Shown here piece after piece: positions 45,612 through 55,009 of a stretch of DNA of 64,000 bases. The stretch is from Io17-Chloro-G2 sp963663135 (GTDB lineage Bacteria > Chloroflexota > Dehalococcoidia > Lucifugimonadales > UBA3495), in assembly GCA_963663135.2 (NCBI GenBank), contig CAXXRM010000005.1, positions 2,046,001 to 2,110,000 on the forward strand. Reading direction: 5' to 3'. The position numbers and the translations under genes were made by a program. Below the pieces are notes generated by a model, which was not told the DNA's origin, searched no databases, and worked only from the letters and a program-made list of their open reading frames with translations. How positions within the stretch are numbered: the first letter of the stretch is position 1; each line of letters begins with the position of its first letter.

Positions 45612-46814
45612 ATGGATTTTGGATACACGCCACAGCAAACGGCCCTCCAGAATGAAGTCCGTCAATTCATTGCCGAAAACCTGACCGAGGAAATACGCGA
45701 CGAGATTGAAGGCACGGGGGAGGGTGGCCGGGGTCCCCTGGTCCGGGAGCTTTACCAACGTGTCGGAGAACGGGGCTGGATCGGGATCACCTGGCCAAAG
45801 AAATACGGCGGCCAGGAAGGGAACCGTCTGGACCAGTACATTATTGAAGAAGAATTCGCCCGGGTCGGTATCGGCGTGGGAGGCGCGGGCAGCGGCGCTC
45901 CGGCCATCCTGGCGGCCGGGAACGAGGAGCAAAAGGCGGAGTTTCTGCCCGGCCTCATCAAGGGCGACATTGTTCTGGCCCTTGGGTTCACCGAGCCTCA
46001 AGCGGGGGCCGACCTGGCGGGCCTGCAATGCCGAGCAGTAAGGGACGGTGACGATTTCGTCATCAACGGCCAAAAGATGTACACCTCCTCCGCCCATTAC
46101 GCGTCTCACATCTACCTGATGGCACGGACCGATCCCGACGCTCCCCGGCACCGGGGCATTTCCATCTTCCTGATTCCCATGGATACTCCGGGTATAACCG
46201 TGAGGCCCCTGTGGACGATCCAGAGCGATCCCCCGGCCCCCACGGCAACCACCTACGGGCAGCGCCGCACCAACGAGACATTCTTCGAGAATGTGCGGGT
46301 GCCCGTGTCGTCAATGTTGGGAGAAGAGAACAACGGGTGGTACGTCGGCGCTATGGGCTTGAACCTGGACCGGGTTGGAGCCAGCCGGTACCTTATCTCC
46401 GTACGGCGCGACGAGGACATTGTAAACTGGGTGAAGGAAAACGACCTGGATGGACATTCCCCGGCCCAGGACCCCGCCGTACGGGACCGCTTGGCGGAAC
46501 TTTGGATAGAGGCCCAGGTCTGCCGGTTGATGACCTTGCGGAGCATGTCCATGGTCAACCGGGACGTGGATTTCTCCTACGAAGGGGCGGCGGAAAAGGT
46601 TTGGGCCCCGGAACACGGCGTCCGGACCACCGAGACAATTACGCAGATCCTGGGGCCATACGCCCAACTGTTGAACGGCTCACCGGAAGCCATTGAAGAC
46701 GGTTTGTATGCGCACAACCTCATGGGCGCGTTCCAGTCGGGCATCAACCACGGCAGTGTCCAGGTGATGCGGGACCAGGTAGCCCGCCGGGGCTTGGGGA
46801 TGCCCCGGGGCTAG
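45612..46814 (+). CDS. Acyl-CoA dehydrogenase family protein
   Basis: FAD-dependent alpha,beta-dehydrogenation of an acyl-CoA. About 400 aa from ATG 45612 (DFGYTPQQTALQNEVRQFIA), chosen because GAGAGGA lies just upstream and the preceding in-frame part is not family-like. FAD/substrate loop LALGFTEPQAGADLAGLQ, then the beta domain FVINGQKMYTSSAHYASHIY, and a C-terminal helical domain. It resembles the larger-chain, pimeloyl/isobutyryl-like members; substrate not predictable. Its electron acceptor may be the fused ETF at 42036. Confidence 0.93.
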   Translation: MDFGYTPQQTALQNEVRQFIAENLTEEIRDEIEGTGEGGRGPLVRELYQRVGERGWIGITWPKKYGGQEGNRLDQYIIEEEFARVGIGVGGAGSGAPAILAAGNEEQKAEFLPGLIKGDIVLALGFTEPQAGADLAGLQCRAVRDGDDFVINGQKMYTSSAHYASHIYLMARTDPDAPRHRGISIFLIPMDTPGITVRPLWTIQSDPPAPTATTYGQRRTNETFFENVRVPVSSMLGEENNGWYVGAMGLNLDRVGASRYLISVRRDEDIVNWVKENDLDGHSPAQDPAVRDRLAELWIEAQVCRLMTLRSMSMVNRDVDFSYEGAAEKVWAPEHGVRTTETITQILGPYAQLLNGSPEAIEDGLYAHNLMGAFQSGINHGSVQVMRDQVARRGLGMPRG

Positions 46815-46829
46815 TACGGCAATATCGAT

Positions 46830-47357
46830 ATGACCACCACATCAATATCCACTCCGGAACCCGCCGGTGCTGATGACCACGTGCAGTTTAGCCGCCGCTT
46901 CCTGGAACACTCCAGGAATGAACTGCGGAATGGCGAATTGCTCCAGGCGTCCGAGAAAGCTTGGGGCGCGGTCGCTCACGCTCTCAAGGCCATTGCAGTC
47001 CAGCGGGGGTGGCAGCACAATTCCCACTATCTCCTCCATGCCATATCAGACCAACTGGGCCGTGAATTCGACCGCACAGACTTCTTTGACCATCTGGCAA
47101 TAGCATCGGCGATGCGCCAGAATTTCTACGAAAACAACCGGGAAGAAGATGCGGTTGCCTACGCCATAGATGACATCGAGCGATTCCTCGCCAAGTTGGA
47201 CGAAGTGCGAGTTTCACCGCCCATGCCGTTCACTGTTTCGACTACGGCTGACCAGCGCCGCCTGAGGACGTTGCTAGGTTGGGGGACAGCGGAAGTTCCC
47301 GCCATAGGCGCCCACTCCGACGTTGGGTTCACCAAGGCCGACCCGGCAGATGGCTAG
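46830..47357 (+). CDS. PaREP1/HEPN-like helical protein
   Basis: 175 aa, largely alpha-helical. The central part RFLEHSRNELRNGELLQASEKAWGAVAHALKAIAVQRG followed by HYLLHAISDQLGREF and AMRQNFYENN matches what I recall of the PaREP1/HEPN-like family. HEPN proteins often act in RNA or nucleotide-targeting stress and toxin systems, but no canonical R-x4-6-H motif is evident and no MNT partner is adjacent. It lies 15 bases after one acyl-CoA dehydrogenase gene and 66 before another, so it is probably co-transcribed with them. Function unknown. Confidence 0.65.
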   Translation: MTTTSISTPEPAGADDHVQFSRRFLEHSRNELRNGELLQASEKAWGAVAHALKAIAVQRGWQHNSHYLLHAISDQLGREFDRTDFFDHLAIASAMRQNFYENNREEDAVAYAIDDIERFLAKLDEVRVSPPMPFTVSTTADQRRLRTLLGWGTAEVPAIGAHSDVGFTKADPADG

Positions 47358-47423
47358 CGCCCTAGGTCGGCGGGCCCGCCCCTCCACCACCACCAAAACT
47401 GACAAAAGGTAAATTCAAAACGT

Positions 47424-48605
47424 ATGGACGTACTCCTTAGCGAAGAAGAGCAGATGGTCAAGAACCTGGCCAGGGAATTTCTGGAAGGGGAATGCCCTCC
47501 CAGTTTGGCCCGCGCCATGGAGCAAGACGACCTGGGGTATCCGCCGGACCTGTGGAAACAGATGGCGGACCTGGGCTGGTTTGGCATGTCCCTGCCCGAA
47601 GCCTATGGAGGCCAGGGGCTGCCTCTCACCTACTTGGGAATAGTGTTGGAAGAGGTGGGGCGCGCTATCGCCCCGGTCCCCTTCCATTCAACCATGGTTG
47701 CGGCCCTGGCGATCAACGCCCACGGTTCCGAACAGCAACGCCGGGAGTTGCTGCCCGGTGTGGCAACCGGCAGCACAATCCTTACCTGGGCGTTCAACGA
47801 GCGAGACCCACGCTTTCTGCCCCAGACGATTCAAGCCCGCGCCATCGCAGACGGCGACGACTTCATCCTCTCCGGTACCAAACTGTTCGTCGACAACTTC
47901 AACTCGGCGGAAAAGTGCCTGGTGGTCTGCCGCACGGGCGCCTACTCAGAGGAGAATCCCAAGGAGGGCATCTCCCTGCTGTTGGTGGACACCAATGCCC
48001 AGGGTGTGTCCCACGTGCCATTGACCACCCTGGCCAAAGACAAGCAAAGCATTGTCACGTTTGACCAGGTACGGGTTCCGGCGTCAAACCTGGTTGGCCA
48101 GCAGGACCAAGGCTGGGAACTGGCCCAGGACATGCTCGACCGCGGCACCGCCCTACTGTGCGCCCAAATGGTGGGAGCGGCGCGAAAAGACTCCGAAATG
48201 GGTATCGAATACGCCAAGAACCGAGTGGCGTTCGGCCGGCCCATCGGCTCGTTCCAGTCTATCCAGCACCTCTGCGCCGACATGACCATTTGGATCGACG
48301 GCTGCCAACTCCTGACCTACGAGGCCCTTTGGAAAATGGACCAGGGCTTGCCCGCTGGCCTAGAAGTGTCGCAGGCCAAGGCCTTTTGCAACGACAAATG
48401 CGAGGCAGCGGTACGCTCCTCCCAGGTCATACACGGCGGGATCGGCTTCATGATGGAGTTCGATCTTCACCTATGGTTTCGGCGCGTGTCGGCTTGGACC
48501 ATGCGAATGGGAACCACGTTCGAGCACCGCTCCCGAATCGCCCGGACGCTGTTGGACCAGCCCGGAACGGTCAGGTTGGGCATGCAGCTGGCGCCCGCCC
48601 CCTGA
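47424..48605 (+). CDS. Acyl-CoA dehydrogenase family protein
   Basis: 393 aa. N-terminal helical domain (DVLLSEEEQMVKNLAREFLE), GLPLTYLGIVLEEVGRAIAP, middle beta domain with FILSGTKLFVDNFNSAEK, and C-terminal helices including FGRPIGSFQSIQHLCADM and GGIGFMMEFDLHLWFRRVSA. Pairs with the dehydrogenase upstream (45612); such ACAD pairs often form heteromeric enzymes for steroid or branched substrates, which is an inference here. Confidence 0.93.
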   Translation: MDVLLSEEEQMVKNLAREFLEGECPPSLARAMEQDDLGYPPDLWKQMADLGWFGMSLPEAYGGQGLPLTYLGIVLEEVGRAIAPVPFHSTMVAALAINAHGSEQQRRELLPGVATGSTILTWAFNERDPRFLPQTIQARAIADGDDFILSGTKLFVDNFNSAEKCLVVCRTGAYSEENPKEGISLLLVDTNAQGVSHVPLTTLAKDKQSIVTFDQVRVPASNLVGQQDQGWELAQDMLDRGTALLCAQMVGAARKDSEMGIEYAKNRVAFGRPIGSFQSIQHLCADMTIWIDGCQLLTYEALWKMDQGLPAGLEVSQAKAFCNDKCEAAVRSSQVIHGGIGFMMEFDLHLWFRRVSAWTMRMGTTFEHRSRIARTLLDQPGTVRLGMQLAPAP

Positions 48606-48687
48606 CCGGCCACCGCCTAGTATTCACCACGGAGCCGGACTTTAACCCGGAAAGACCGAACATTAACGGCGACAGAGAGGGAACACC

Positions 48688-48891
48688 ATGCCCCAAGACC
48701 CGGTATGCGGGAAGACAATCGACGAGGACGAAGCCAGAGCCCAAACGGGTTTGACCCGCCACGGAGCTGCGGAAGTCGATCCTCAACAAGGCACTCGGAG
48801 TTTCCACGACGGTGCCTGGTACTATTTCTGCGGGCTGGATTGCCGCACCAAATTCCTGGCCAGCCCCTCCTCCTACCTGAACAAAGATTAG
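48688..48891 (+). CDS. YHS-domain small protein
   Basis: 67 aa. Opens DPVCGKTIDEDEARAQTG and closes AWYYFCGLDCRTKFLASPSSY, the YHS pattern (C-G ... Y-F-C-x2-C-x2-F) found in metal-associated proteins and heavy-metal ATPase leaders. It follows the acyl-CoA dehydrogenase by 82 bases with a GAGGGAAC ribosome binding site. Likely a metal-binding module; partner unknown. Confidence 0.85.
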   Translation: MPQDPVCGKTIDEDEARAQTGLTRHGAAEVDPQQGTRSFHDGAWYYFCGLDCRTKFLASPSSYLNKD

Positions 48892-49056
48892 CTGCTGCCC
48901 GACCTTGCCATCGGCGTTGGCATTGGCGCTTCCCGGCCCCGTTATCTGAATCAGGATTTTGAGATACTCAGGACGTTCCCAGGTATGGGCTACCTTGCCT
49001 GTGAGCCTTGAGCAAGCCTGCTTGGCCGAGTTCCGGGGGCCCAGAGCACCGCCGCC

Positions 49057-50370
49057 TCAGGCTAGTTGGCGCGCTTGGCGGAAGACGGCCAACTGCAGGG
49101 CCACCAACGCCAGGCTCACGATTCCGATGACCGTGTAGACATCTTTGGGATCCCAAATATAGACGAACCAACTGGTGACCAGTGTGGCCAGGGGGACAAA
49201 GCCGTTGTCCAGTTGGTAGATGCTCATAACCCGGCCCCGTAGATCGTCTGGAATAATCGTCTGTATCAGGGTGCTGTTGCCGACCCTGAAGAAGTATTGG
49301 CAGAATCCCAAGCCCGCCAGGGTCGCTATAGACACCAGGTACCAGGTCGATTGGGCGAAGACCAGCACGAAGAAACAGCCGCCGGCCAGCCCCAGGAAAG
49401 TCGCTGTCCCCTTCCGGGTCACAAATCCCACAGTCGCTACAATCACCGCCGCTACCACACCCCCAACCCCAAGGGCAGCCGACAGGATCCCGCCGGCGTC
49501 GGCGTCCCGCCCCAACACCTCACTGGTGAACACCGGGAGAATAAATAGCAGGGGAGTGAACACCATGTTTGGAACGAATGACATGACTATCAACTGCAGC
49601 ACCGGCTTTGCTTGCCAGACGTAGGCCATGCCGGCCTTCATGCTGGCAAACGCCGAGGTGCGTTCGGGCCGCTGTTGAGACCGGAATTGCAAGCGGACCG
49701 GAATCATCAACACAACCATCAACAGGTAACCCAGGGTTTCCAGGAGGAAGTTCCAATTGAACCCCAGGGTGGCGATGATCAACCCGCCGATGGCCGGGGC
49801 GACGATGCGGGTCGTGGGAAAGACCATACTGTTGAGAGCCAATGCGCTGGTGAGGGCTTCTCGGGGGACGGTGTTGGCAACGATGGCGTTGCGGACCGGT
49901 TGAATGACGCTGTGAGCGACTCCCGCAACGATCATGTAGAGAAAGGGGTGCCACCAGCGCAGCGGACCGGCCGGTTCCTCTGCATCCAGGTCTGTGGCTA
50001 TCACCAGGAACGCAAACGTTGCTGCTGCCGCGGCCATGCACAACTGAGCAATCATGATCAGCTTGCGGCGGTCGACGCGGTCAGCCAACACTCCGGCCCA
50101 GGGCCCGATTAGCAACACCGGGAGTGTCCGTACCCCGATCACCGTCCCGGTGAGCAACGCGTTGTTGTCGGTCAGCTTGAGGACCAGCCAGCCAACGGTC
50201 AGAATCTGCATCCATTGGGCGCTTTGAGCGAAGAAGTTGCCGAGCCACACCAGGCGAAAGTCCCGGAACTGCCTGGCTGTTTGGAAAGTGTCCAGCCGGG
50301 AAACCCAGTTGCCTTGGCCGGGTGCGGTCCGTCGGTGAGCTTGAGGGGTTTGGGGGGGTTGAGAGGACAT
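49057..50370 (-). CDS. MFS_3-type exporter (EntS/TetV-like)
   Basis: 437 aa from ATG 50370 (SSQPPQTPQAHRRTAPGQGN). An earlier in-frame ATG at 50430 would add an unlikely 20-residue leader. The signature FRLVWLGNFFAQSAQWMQIL in helix 1 and GPWAGVLADRVDRRKLIMIA after helix 2 define the MFS_3 subfamily, which includes enterobactin and drug exporters. Twelve helices. Similar in type to the transporter at 60154, but not obviously a recent duplicate. Confidence 0.9.
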   Translation of the reverse strand: MSSQPPQTPQAHRRTAPGQGNWVSRLDTFQTARQFRDFRLVWLGNFFAQSAQWMQILTVGWLVLKLTDNNALLTGTVIGVRTLPVLLIGPWAGVLADRVDRRKLIMIAQLCMAAAAATFAFLVIATDLDAEEPAGPLRWWHPFLYMIVAGVAHSVIQPVRNAIVANTVPREALTSALALNSMVFPTTRIVAPAIGGLIIATLGFNWNFLLETLGYLLMVVLMIPVRLQFRSQQRPERTSAFASMKAGMAYVWQAKPVLQLIVMSFVPNMVFTPLLFILPVFTSEVLGRDADAGGILSAALGVGGVVAAVIVATVGFVTRKGTATFLGLAGGCFFVLVFAQSTWYLVSIATLAGLGFCQYFFRVGNSTLIQTIIPDDLRGRVMSIYQLDNGFVPLATLVTSWFVYIWDPKDVYTVIGIVSLALVALQLAVFRQARQLA

Positions 50371-50533
50371 AGAATCCAGGCTGCAAATTGGAGGCCTTTG
50401 GGAGATTACCACACCCACTGGGGATTTCATACGGAGAGGTCCTGATGCCCGGGTTATCGCATTCTAAAGTGGGAGGACGTGCGGAAGCCGATTTCATCAA
50501 AGCGCTGGCGCCGCGACGGTACCGGGCGCCTCC

Positions 50534-50709
50534 CCCGCCATTCTCGCCGCAGCGGGAATCCAGAGCCCTGATCATGCGCCAAGGCGGTTATGCCATCCAA
50601 CACGCGCCGGGTGGACAGGTCGACGTCCCACCTGGACCATTTCTGCAGACCCACAGCACGTTTGATGGGAGAAAGGGCTCTGGATTCCCGCTGCGGCGAG
50701 AATGACGGG
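50534..50709 (-). mobile_element. 176-bp MITE-like element, copy B
   Basis: Same length and same interior as copy A (45287-45462) but inserted in the opposite direction. Its 35-bp ends (50534-50568 and 50675-50709) differ at one position from perfect inverted repeats. No internal gene. Confidence 0.8.
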
Positions 50710-50717
50710 TTGTTGGG

Positions 50718-50801
50718 TTTTTCAACGCAGAGAACCCCGAGGACGAAAGGGGTGTTGGGGAAAATGGACCCAAAAACAACTCTGCGCTCTCCGCGGTGAA
50801 A
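50718..50801. repeat. Inverted pair of the TTTCACCGC-type repeat family
   Basis: A left copy reading TTCAACGCAGAGAACCCCGA and a right copy on the other strand reading TTTCACCGCGGAGAGCGCAG face each other around a ~25-base spacer. Relatives occur at 58599-58635 and inside the gene at 58671-59855. Confidence 0.6.
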
Positions 50802-50802
50802 T

Positions 50803-50837
50803 GGGCTCTGGATTCCCGTTGCGACGAAAATGGCGGG
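50803..50837 (+). repeat. 35-bp palindromic repeat, single copy
   Basis: GGGCTCTGGATTCCCGTTGC followed by GACGAAAATGGCGGG; a diverged copy of the dispersed element forming the MITE ends. Confidence 0.75.
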
Positions 50838-50952
50838 GGCGGTGTTGCTTCCAGGAAAATGTAAGGGGGCGCCGGAAGATTGACACCCAAAGGCCCTCGC
50901 TGTACGCTCGGAACAATCTGAACTTTAGTCCGTCGGCGAGGGTTGCCTCGCC

Positions 50953-53229
50953 ATGGAGGTCCTGATGGTTTCCACCCTCTCGGTAGTCGGACAATCCGTA
51001 CCCCGGGGAGAGGGCCCCGACAAAGTATCGGGCGGAGCGACTTACGCGGCAGACCTGACCCTTCCAGGTTTGCTGACCGGCAAGGTCCTGCGCAGCCCAT
51101 TCCCTCACGCCAGGATTGTCAGAATCGACACGTCCCGGGCCGCCAACCTGCCGGGAGTCCATGCAGTGCTCACGGCTCAAGACCTGCCCGACCGCCTGGT
51201 GGGCCGGTTGCTCAAAGACATCCACATTTTGGCCAAAGACCGGGTCCGTTTCGTGGGAGAAAAGGTGGTCGCTGTGGCCGCTGAAGACGCCGACACCGCC
51301 GAAGAGGCGTTGCTTCTGGTTGATGTGGAGTACGAAGAGCTGCCGGCGGTGTTCGATCCCCTGGAAGCCATGAAACCCGACGCTCCGGCCCTCCACCCGG
51401 ACATGGATAGCTACTCTGGGTTGCCCCGGCCGATGTCCCAAGTCAACAACGTGTTTGCCCAGAACAATTGGGCGCACGGCGACGTGGAGCAGGGATTCCG
51501 CGAGTCGGACCTGATTTTCGAGCACACTTTCAACGCCCAGTTGATGCACCAAGGCTACATCGAGCCTCACGTGTGCGTTATCCGGGTTGACGATAGCGGC
51601 AGGGTGGAAGGCTGGGTTAACAACAAAGCCCCGTTCGGCCTCCGGTCGCTGATGGCCGCCGCATGGGACATACCTGAGAACATGATCAAGTTCAACCCTT
51701 GCAGTATCGGCGGCGACTTTGGTGGCAAGGGGTCCTTTATGGACGTGCCCCTGTGCTATTACCTTGCGCTGCGTTCCGGCCGGCCGGTGAAAATGGCCAT
51801 GGACTACATCCAGGAACTCATGGCCGGCAACCCCAGGCACCCGGCGGTGATCACCCTGAAGACAGGAGTCAAGAGCGACGGCCGGTTGTGGGCACGCCAG
51901 GCCACAGCCATTTTCAACAGCGGGGCCTACGGGTCCTTCAAGCCCAGGGTCTACCTGGGCGGGGCCGACCGCGCCGGCGGCCCTTATGTAATCCCCCACG
52001 TCAACATAGACGGCTACATGGTGTACACCAACAACGTTCCCTGCGGGCACATGCGGGCGCCGGCCAAGCCCCAGGTGACCTTCGCGGTCGAGTCTCACAT
52101 GGACATGATTGCCCGGGAAATGGGTCTGGACCCCTACGAGTTCCGATTGCGCAACGTGCTGCACGACGGCGACATTTCTCCCACCGGCGGGAGTTGGGAG
52201 GAAATCCGGGCCGAAGAAACCTTGCGGGAAGGCGCCGACGCCGCCGGTTGGACCGACCCCAAGGCAAGCTCATCCATCACCGCCGTGGGCCGGGGCATGG
52301 CCATGGCCGACCAACCTCCGGGCTCGGGCCAGTCCACTGCCAAGGTAGTCCTGGGTGAGAACGGCAAGGCAACCTTGTTGATGTCACTGTGGGACACCGG
52401 CACTGGAGCCCACACCGTGCTGCGCCAGGTGGTAGGCGAGGAGTTGACCATCCCGGTGGAAGACGTGGCGATGGTAGTAGAAAGCACCGACGCCGTGGAC
52501 TTCGATTCGGGGTCCGGCGGCAGCCGGGTCACCTACACGTCCGGCCGGGCGGTCCTGGGCGCGGCAGTAGACTTGAAGGAAAAGATTACCGCCTTCGCCG
52601 CTGAGCTGTTGAATTGTCCCCAGGAGCAACTCCGGCTGGAGGACGGCGAGGTCCGTACCGAATCCTCACCGGGGCAGGAACCCCGGGCAATACCGTTGAC
52701 CGAGTTGGCCGCCAGGGCTGCCGACGCCGGCGGGGGGCCGCTGATGGGCGAAAACATATTCACCGCGCCCACCTCAACCGTCACCTCCTTCTGCACCCAA
52801 ACAGCGGAAGTGGAGGTTGACCGGGAGACCGGCCAGGTCACAGTGAAAAAGATCGTTTCGGTGCACGACGTCGGCACAGTGATTAACCCGTTGAGCCACC
52901 AGGGACAGATCGAAGGCGGTGTGATTCAGGGTCTGGGGTATGCCCTGATGGAAGAGTTGACCAGCCATGAGGGCCGGATATCCACGCTCAGCCTGGGAGA
53001 CTACAAAATCCCGACGATCCAGGACCTGCCGGAGCTGGACACCCGGTTGATCGGGACTCCATCGGGTCCGGCCCCCTACGCCAGCAAGGGCATCGGAGAG
53101 AGCAGCAACGTGCCGGTGGCCGCAGCGATTGCCAACGCCGTGGAGGATGCAGTCGGCGTCCGAATCACCAGTCTGCCAATCACCGCTGAAAAAGTTCTGG
53201 CAGCCCTAAAGGCCAAGAACCAAACGTAG
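50953..53229 (+). CDS. Xanthine dehydrogenase/CoxL-family molybdopterin hydroxylase large subunit
   Basis: 758 aa. N-terminal RGEGPDKVSGGATYAADLTL and the two molybdenum-domain signatures: GGDFGGKGSFMDVPLCYYLA (MGD/Mo binding loop; the family often has GGGFGGK) and VTFAVESHMDMIARE. The catalytic Glu is in ASKGIGESSNVPVAAAIA near the C-terminus. Such enzymes hydroxylate N-heterocycles, aldehydes or oxidise CO, but they normally need FAD and 2Fe-2S subunits; none is encoded beside it here. Substrate unknown. Start at 50953, with an alternative ATG four codons later. Confidence 0.9.
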   Translation: MEVLMVSTLSVVGQSVPRGEGPDKVSGGATYAADLTLPGLLTGKVLRSPFPHARIVRIDTSRAANLPGVHAVLTAQDLPDRLVGRLLKDIHILAKDRVRFVGEKVVAVAAEDADTAEEALLLVDVEYEELPAVFDPLEAMKPDAPALHPDMDSYSGLPRPMSQVNNVFAQNNWAHGDVEQGFRESDLIFEHTFNAQLMHQGYIEPHVCVIRVDDSGRVEGWVNNKAPFGLRSLMAAAWDIPENMIKFNPCSIGGDFGGKGSFMDVPLCYYLALRSGRPVKMAMDYIQELMAGNPRHPAVITLKTGVKSDGRLWARQATAIFNSGAYGSFKPRVYLGGADRAGGPYVIPHVNIDGYMVYTNNVPCGHMRAPAKPQVTFAVESHMDMIAREMGLDPYEFRLRNVLHDGDISPTGGSWEEIRAEETLREGADAAGWTDPKASSSITAVGRGMAMADQPPGSGQSTAKVVLGENGKATLLMSLWDTGTGAHTVLRQVVGEELTIPVEDVAMVVESTDAVDFDSGSGGSRVTYTSGRAVLGAAVDLKEKITAFAAELLNCPQEQLRLEDGEVRTESSPGQEPRAIPLTELAARAADAGGGPLMGENIFTAPTSTVTSFCTQTAEVEVDRETGQVTVKKIVSVHDVGTVINPLSHQGQIEGGVIQGLGYALMEELTSHEGRISTLSLGDYKIPTIQDLPELDTRLIGTPSGPAPYASKGIGESSNVPVAAAIANAVEDAVGVRITSLPITAEKVLAALKAKNQT

Positions 53230-53280
53230 CAATCTCGCCGCGGCGCGTTTTGTGCTATGCGCCAAGACTCAGGCCCCGCT

Positions 53281-53300
53281 CCGCCGCGACTGCGCGGCGG
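53281..53300. terminator. Strong perfect hairpin after the molybdenum hydroxylase
   Basis: CCGCCGCG, loop ACTG, CGCGGCGG: an eight-pair perfect GC stem 52 bases after the stop. There is no T-tract, so it may terminate poorly or act as an mRNA end stabiliser; a repeat origin is also possible. Confidence 0.45.
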
Positions 53301-53505
53301 GCCAAAACCGGGACGGACCGAAATCATGCAACGCCGTCCTGGCGTAAACGTCGCGTGGGTTGGTTTGTGCCGGATGGCCGCAGCCGGTTGGTTCCACGAT
53401 GAAAGGGCCGCGGCCGGTCCCACAAACGACCGTCAGATCCTCGGTCTGGGCGTTGCCCGATAACCCAACCGGGATTGCTGCAAACTCCGGGATTGAGGCT
53501 TCGCC

Positions 53506-54885
53506 TTGGCTGAAACCTCCTTGAAAATCGACAACGCCCAATTCCTCCTGACCATGGACTCCCAGCGCCGGATAATTCGGGACGCCTCAATTTTGATCGC
53601 CGGCAACCGGATTACCCGGGTTGGAAAGGCCTCAGAGTTGGCCGGAGTCGGGGGCGACCGAGTGATCGACGCCCGGGACATGGTGGTCACCCCCGGTTTC
53701 TGCAACGGGCACATGCACATTAGCTACGCCCACGCCGCCCGCGGTGTTTTCCCCGACGACTTGGGCCCAGGTTATTTGCCCCTTGTTTTCAAGCTTCAAG
53801 CCGCAATGACCCCCGATGAGGAATACGACACCTCCCTGCTGGCCATCACCGAGTTACTGAAATACGGGACCACCTGCTTCCTGGACCCCGGCAGCACCAA
53901 GCACCTTGACGCCTGCCTGGAGGCTTATCGCCTGTCGGGCTGCCGCATAGTCGTCGGGCGGCACGTCGTGGACCGCGCCAATCCCATAAACCTGCCCGTG
54001 TCGTCAACGTCTCAGGCCGTGGCTCAAATGGAGCAAACGATCAACGAATATCACGGGGAACTAGACGGCCGGGTGACGGCTTGGGCCATGCCGTTCTCGT
54101 GGGAATATGGCTCGCCGGAACTCCTGGTTGCGGCCAAGGACCTGGCCGACCGAAACCACACCGGGATGACTCTACACCACAATAACAACCCAGGGTCGGT
54201 GCAAAATTGCATCGCCCAGAGCGGCCTCCGACCAACCGGATACCTGGAGGAGCTTGGCGTCCTGGGGCCCAACGTCCTGCTGGCCCACCTGCTGGGCCTC
54301 GACCGCGACGAGGTTGAAGTCATGGCCAGGACCGGCGCTAAGGGGGTGGTTTGCCCCACCGCCGCGATCAAAGGCGGGGCCGGAATGACCAACCACGGCC
54401 TGCTGCCGGAGATGCTCGAATCGGGCATTGTCATGGGCCTGGGAACCGACGCCGGCAACAACTCCAACTTGATTGAGACCATGCGCTCCATGTACCTGGC
54501 AGCGGTGCTGTACAAGGACGCCCGGGAAAACACGCGGGTCATTCCCGCTGAAACCGCCCTGGAGATGGCGACTATCGACGGCGCCCGGGCTTTGGGGCTG
54601 GGCGACGAAATCGGGTCAATTGAGATTGGCAAAAAGGCCGACATCGTGTTGTTCGACACTCTCAGGCCGGAATGGAGAAACCTGTTCAATCCGGTGAACA
54701 ACCTGGTCTACAACGCCGACGGGCGCAGCGTCCACACGGTGATTGTGGACGGAAGGGTCGTGGTGGACGACCACCGGCCCCAGTTCGTCGATGAGGTCGA
54801 ACTGATAAGGAAGGTCCAGGGGCAGGGGCAGGGCTTGATGTTCCGAGAAGGGGTCTCGTTCCCTTCCCGCTGGCCGGTGGTGTGA
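53506..54885 (+). CDS. ATZ/TRZ (MtaD/SsnA)-type amidohydrolase
   Basis: 459 aa. The metal-binding HxH is in VTPGFCNGHMHISYAHAARG, the third His region in TLHHNNNPGS, and the catalytic Asp in MGLGTDAGNNSNLIETMRSM. The overall pattern, with ATIDGARALGLGDEIGSIEI and GKKADIVLFDTLRPEW, fits metal-dependent deaminases/chlorohydrolases acting on nucleoside or triazine-like rings. Methylthioadenosine or SAH deaminase activity is one possibility, as is a pathway step after the upstream hydroxylase. TTG start. Confidence 0.9.
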   Translation: MAETSLKIDNAQFLLTMDSQRRIIRDASILIAGNRITRVGKASELAGVGGDRVIDARDMVVTPGFCNGHMHISYAHAARGVFPDDLGPGYLPLVFKLQAAMTPDEEYDTSLLAITELLKYGTTCFLDPGSTKHLDACLEAYRLSGCRIVVGRHVVDRANPINLPVSSTSQAVAQMEQTINEYHGELDGRVTAWAMPFSWEYGSPELLVAAKDLADRNHTGMTLHHNNNPGSVQNCIAQSGLRPTGYLEELGVLGPNVLLAHLLGLDRDEVEVMARTGAKGVVCPTAAIKGGAGMTNHGLLPEMLESGIVMGLGTDAGNNSNLIETMRSMYLAAVLYKDARENTRVIPAETALEMATIDGARALGLGDEIGSIEIGKKADIVLFDTLRPEWRNLFNPVNNLVYNADGRSVHTVIVDGRVVVDDHRPQFVDEVELIRKVQGQGQGLMFREGVSFPSRWPVV

Positions 54886-55009
54886 GGCATCAGGAATCGT
54901 CCAAGCGATGCGATAGGGACTATAATTCACAGGCGCGGCCTACATTTTGACGGCATAGGCGATCCATTTTTTCGCAGTCTGTTACTGCTATCTGCAAAAG
55001 GAGAGTCCG

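Larger units (their letters stand above)
50371..50952. other. Repeat-rich intergenic region
   Basis: Holds the second 176-bp MITE-like element (50534-50709), an inverted pair of a different repeat family (50718-50745 and 50771-50801) and one single 35-bp palindromic repeat (50803-50837). No gene supported. The promoter of the molybdenum hydroxylase gene is presumably at its right end. Confidence 0.8.

Noticed and set aside
50722..52164. 480-codon open frame on the minus strand.
   Set aside because: Antisense to the molybdenum hydroxylase gene and extends through repeats; no recognisable protein features.
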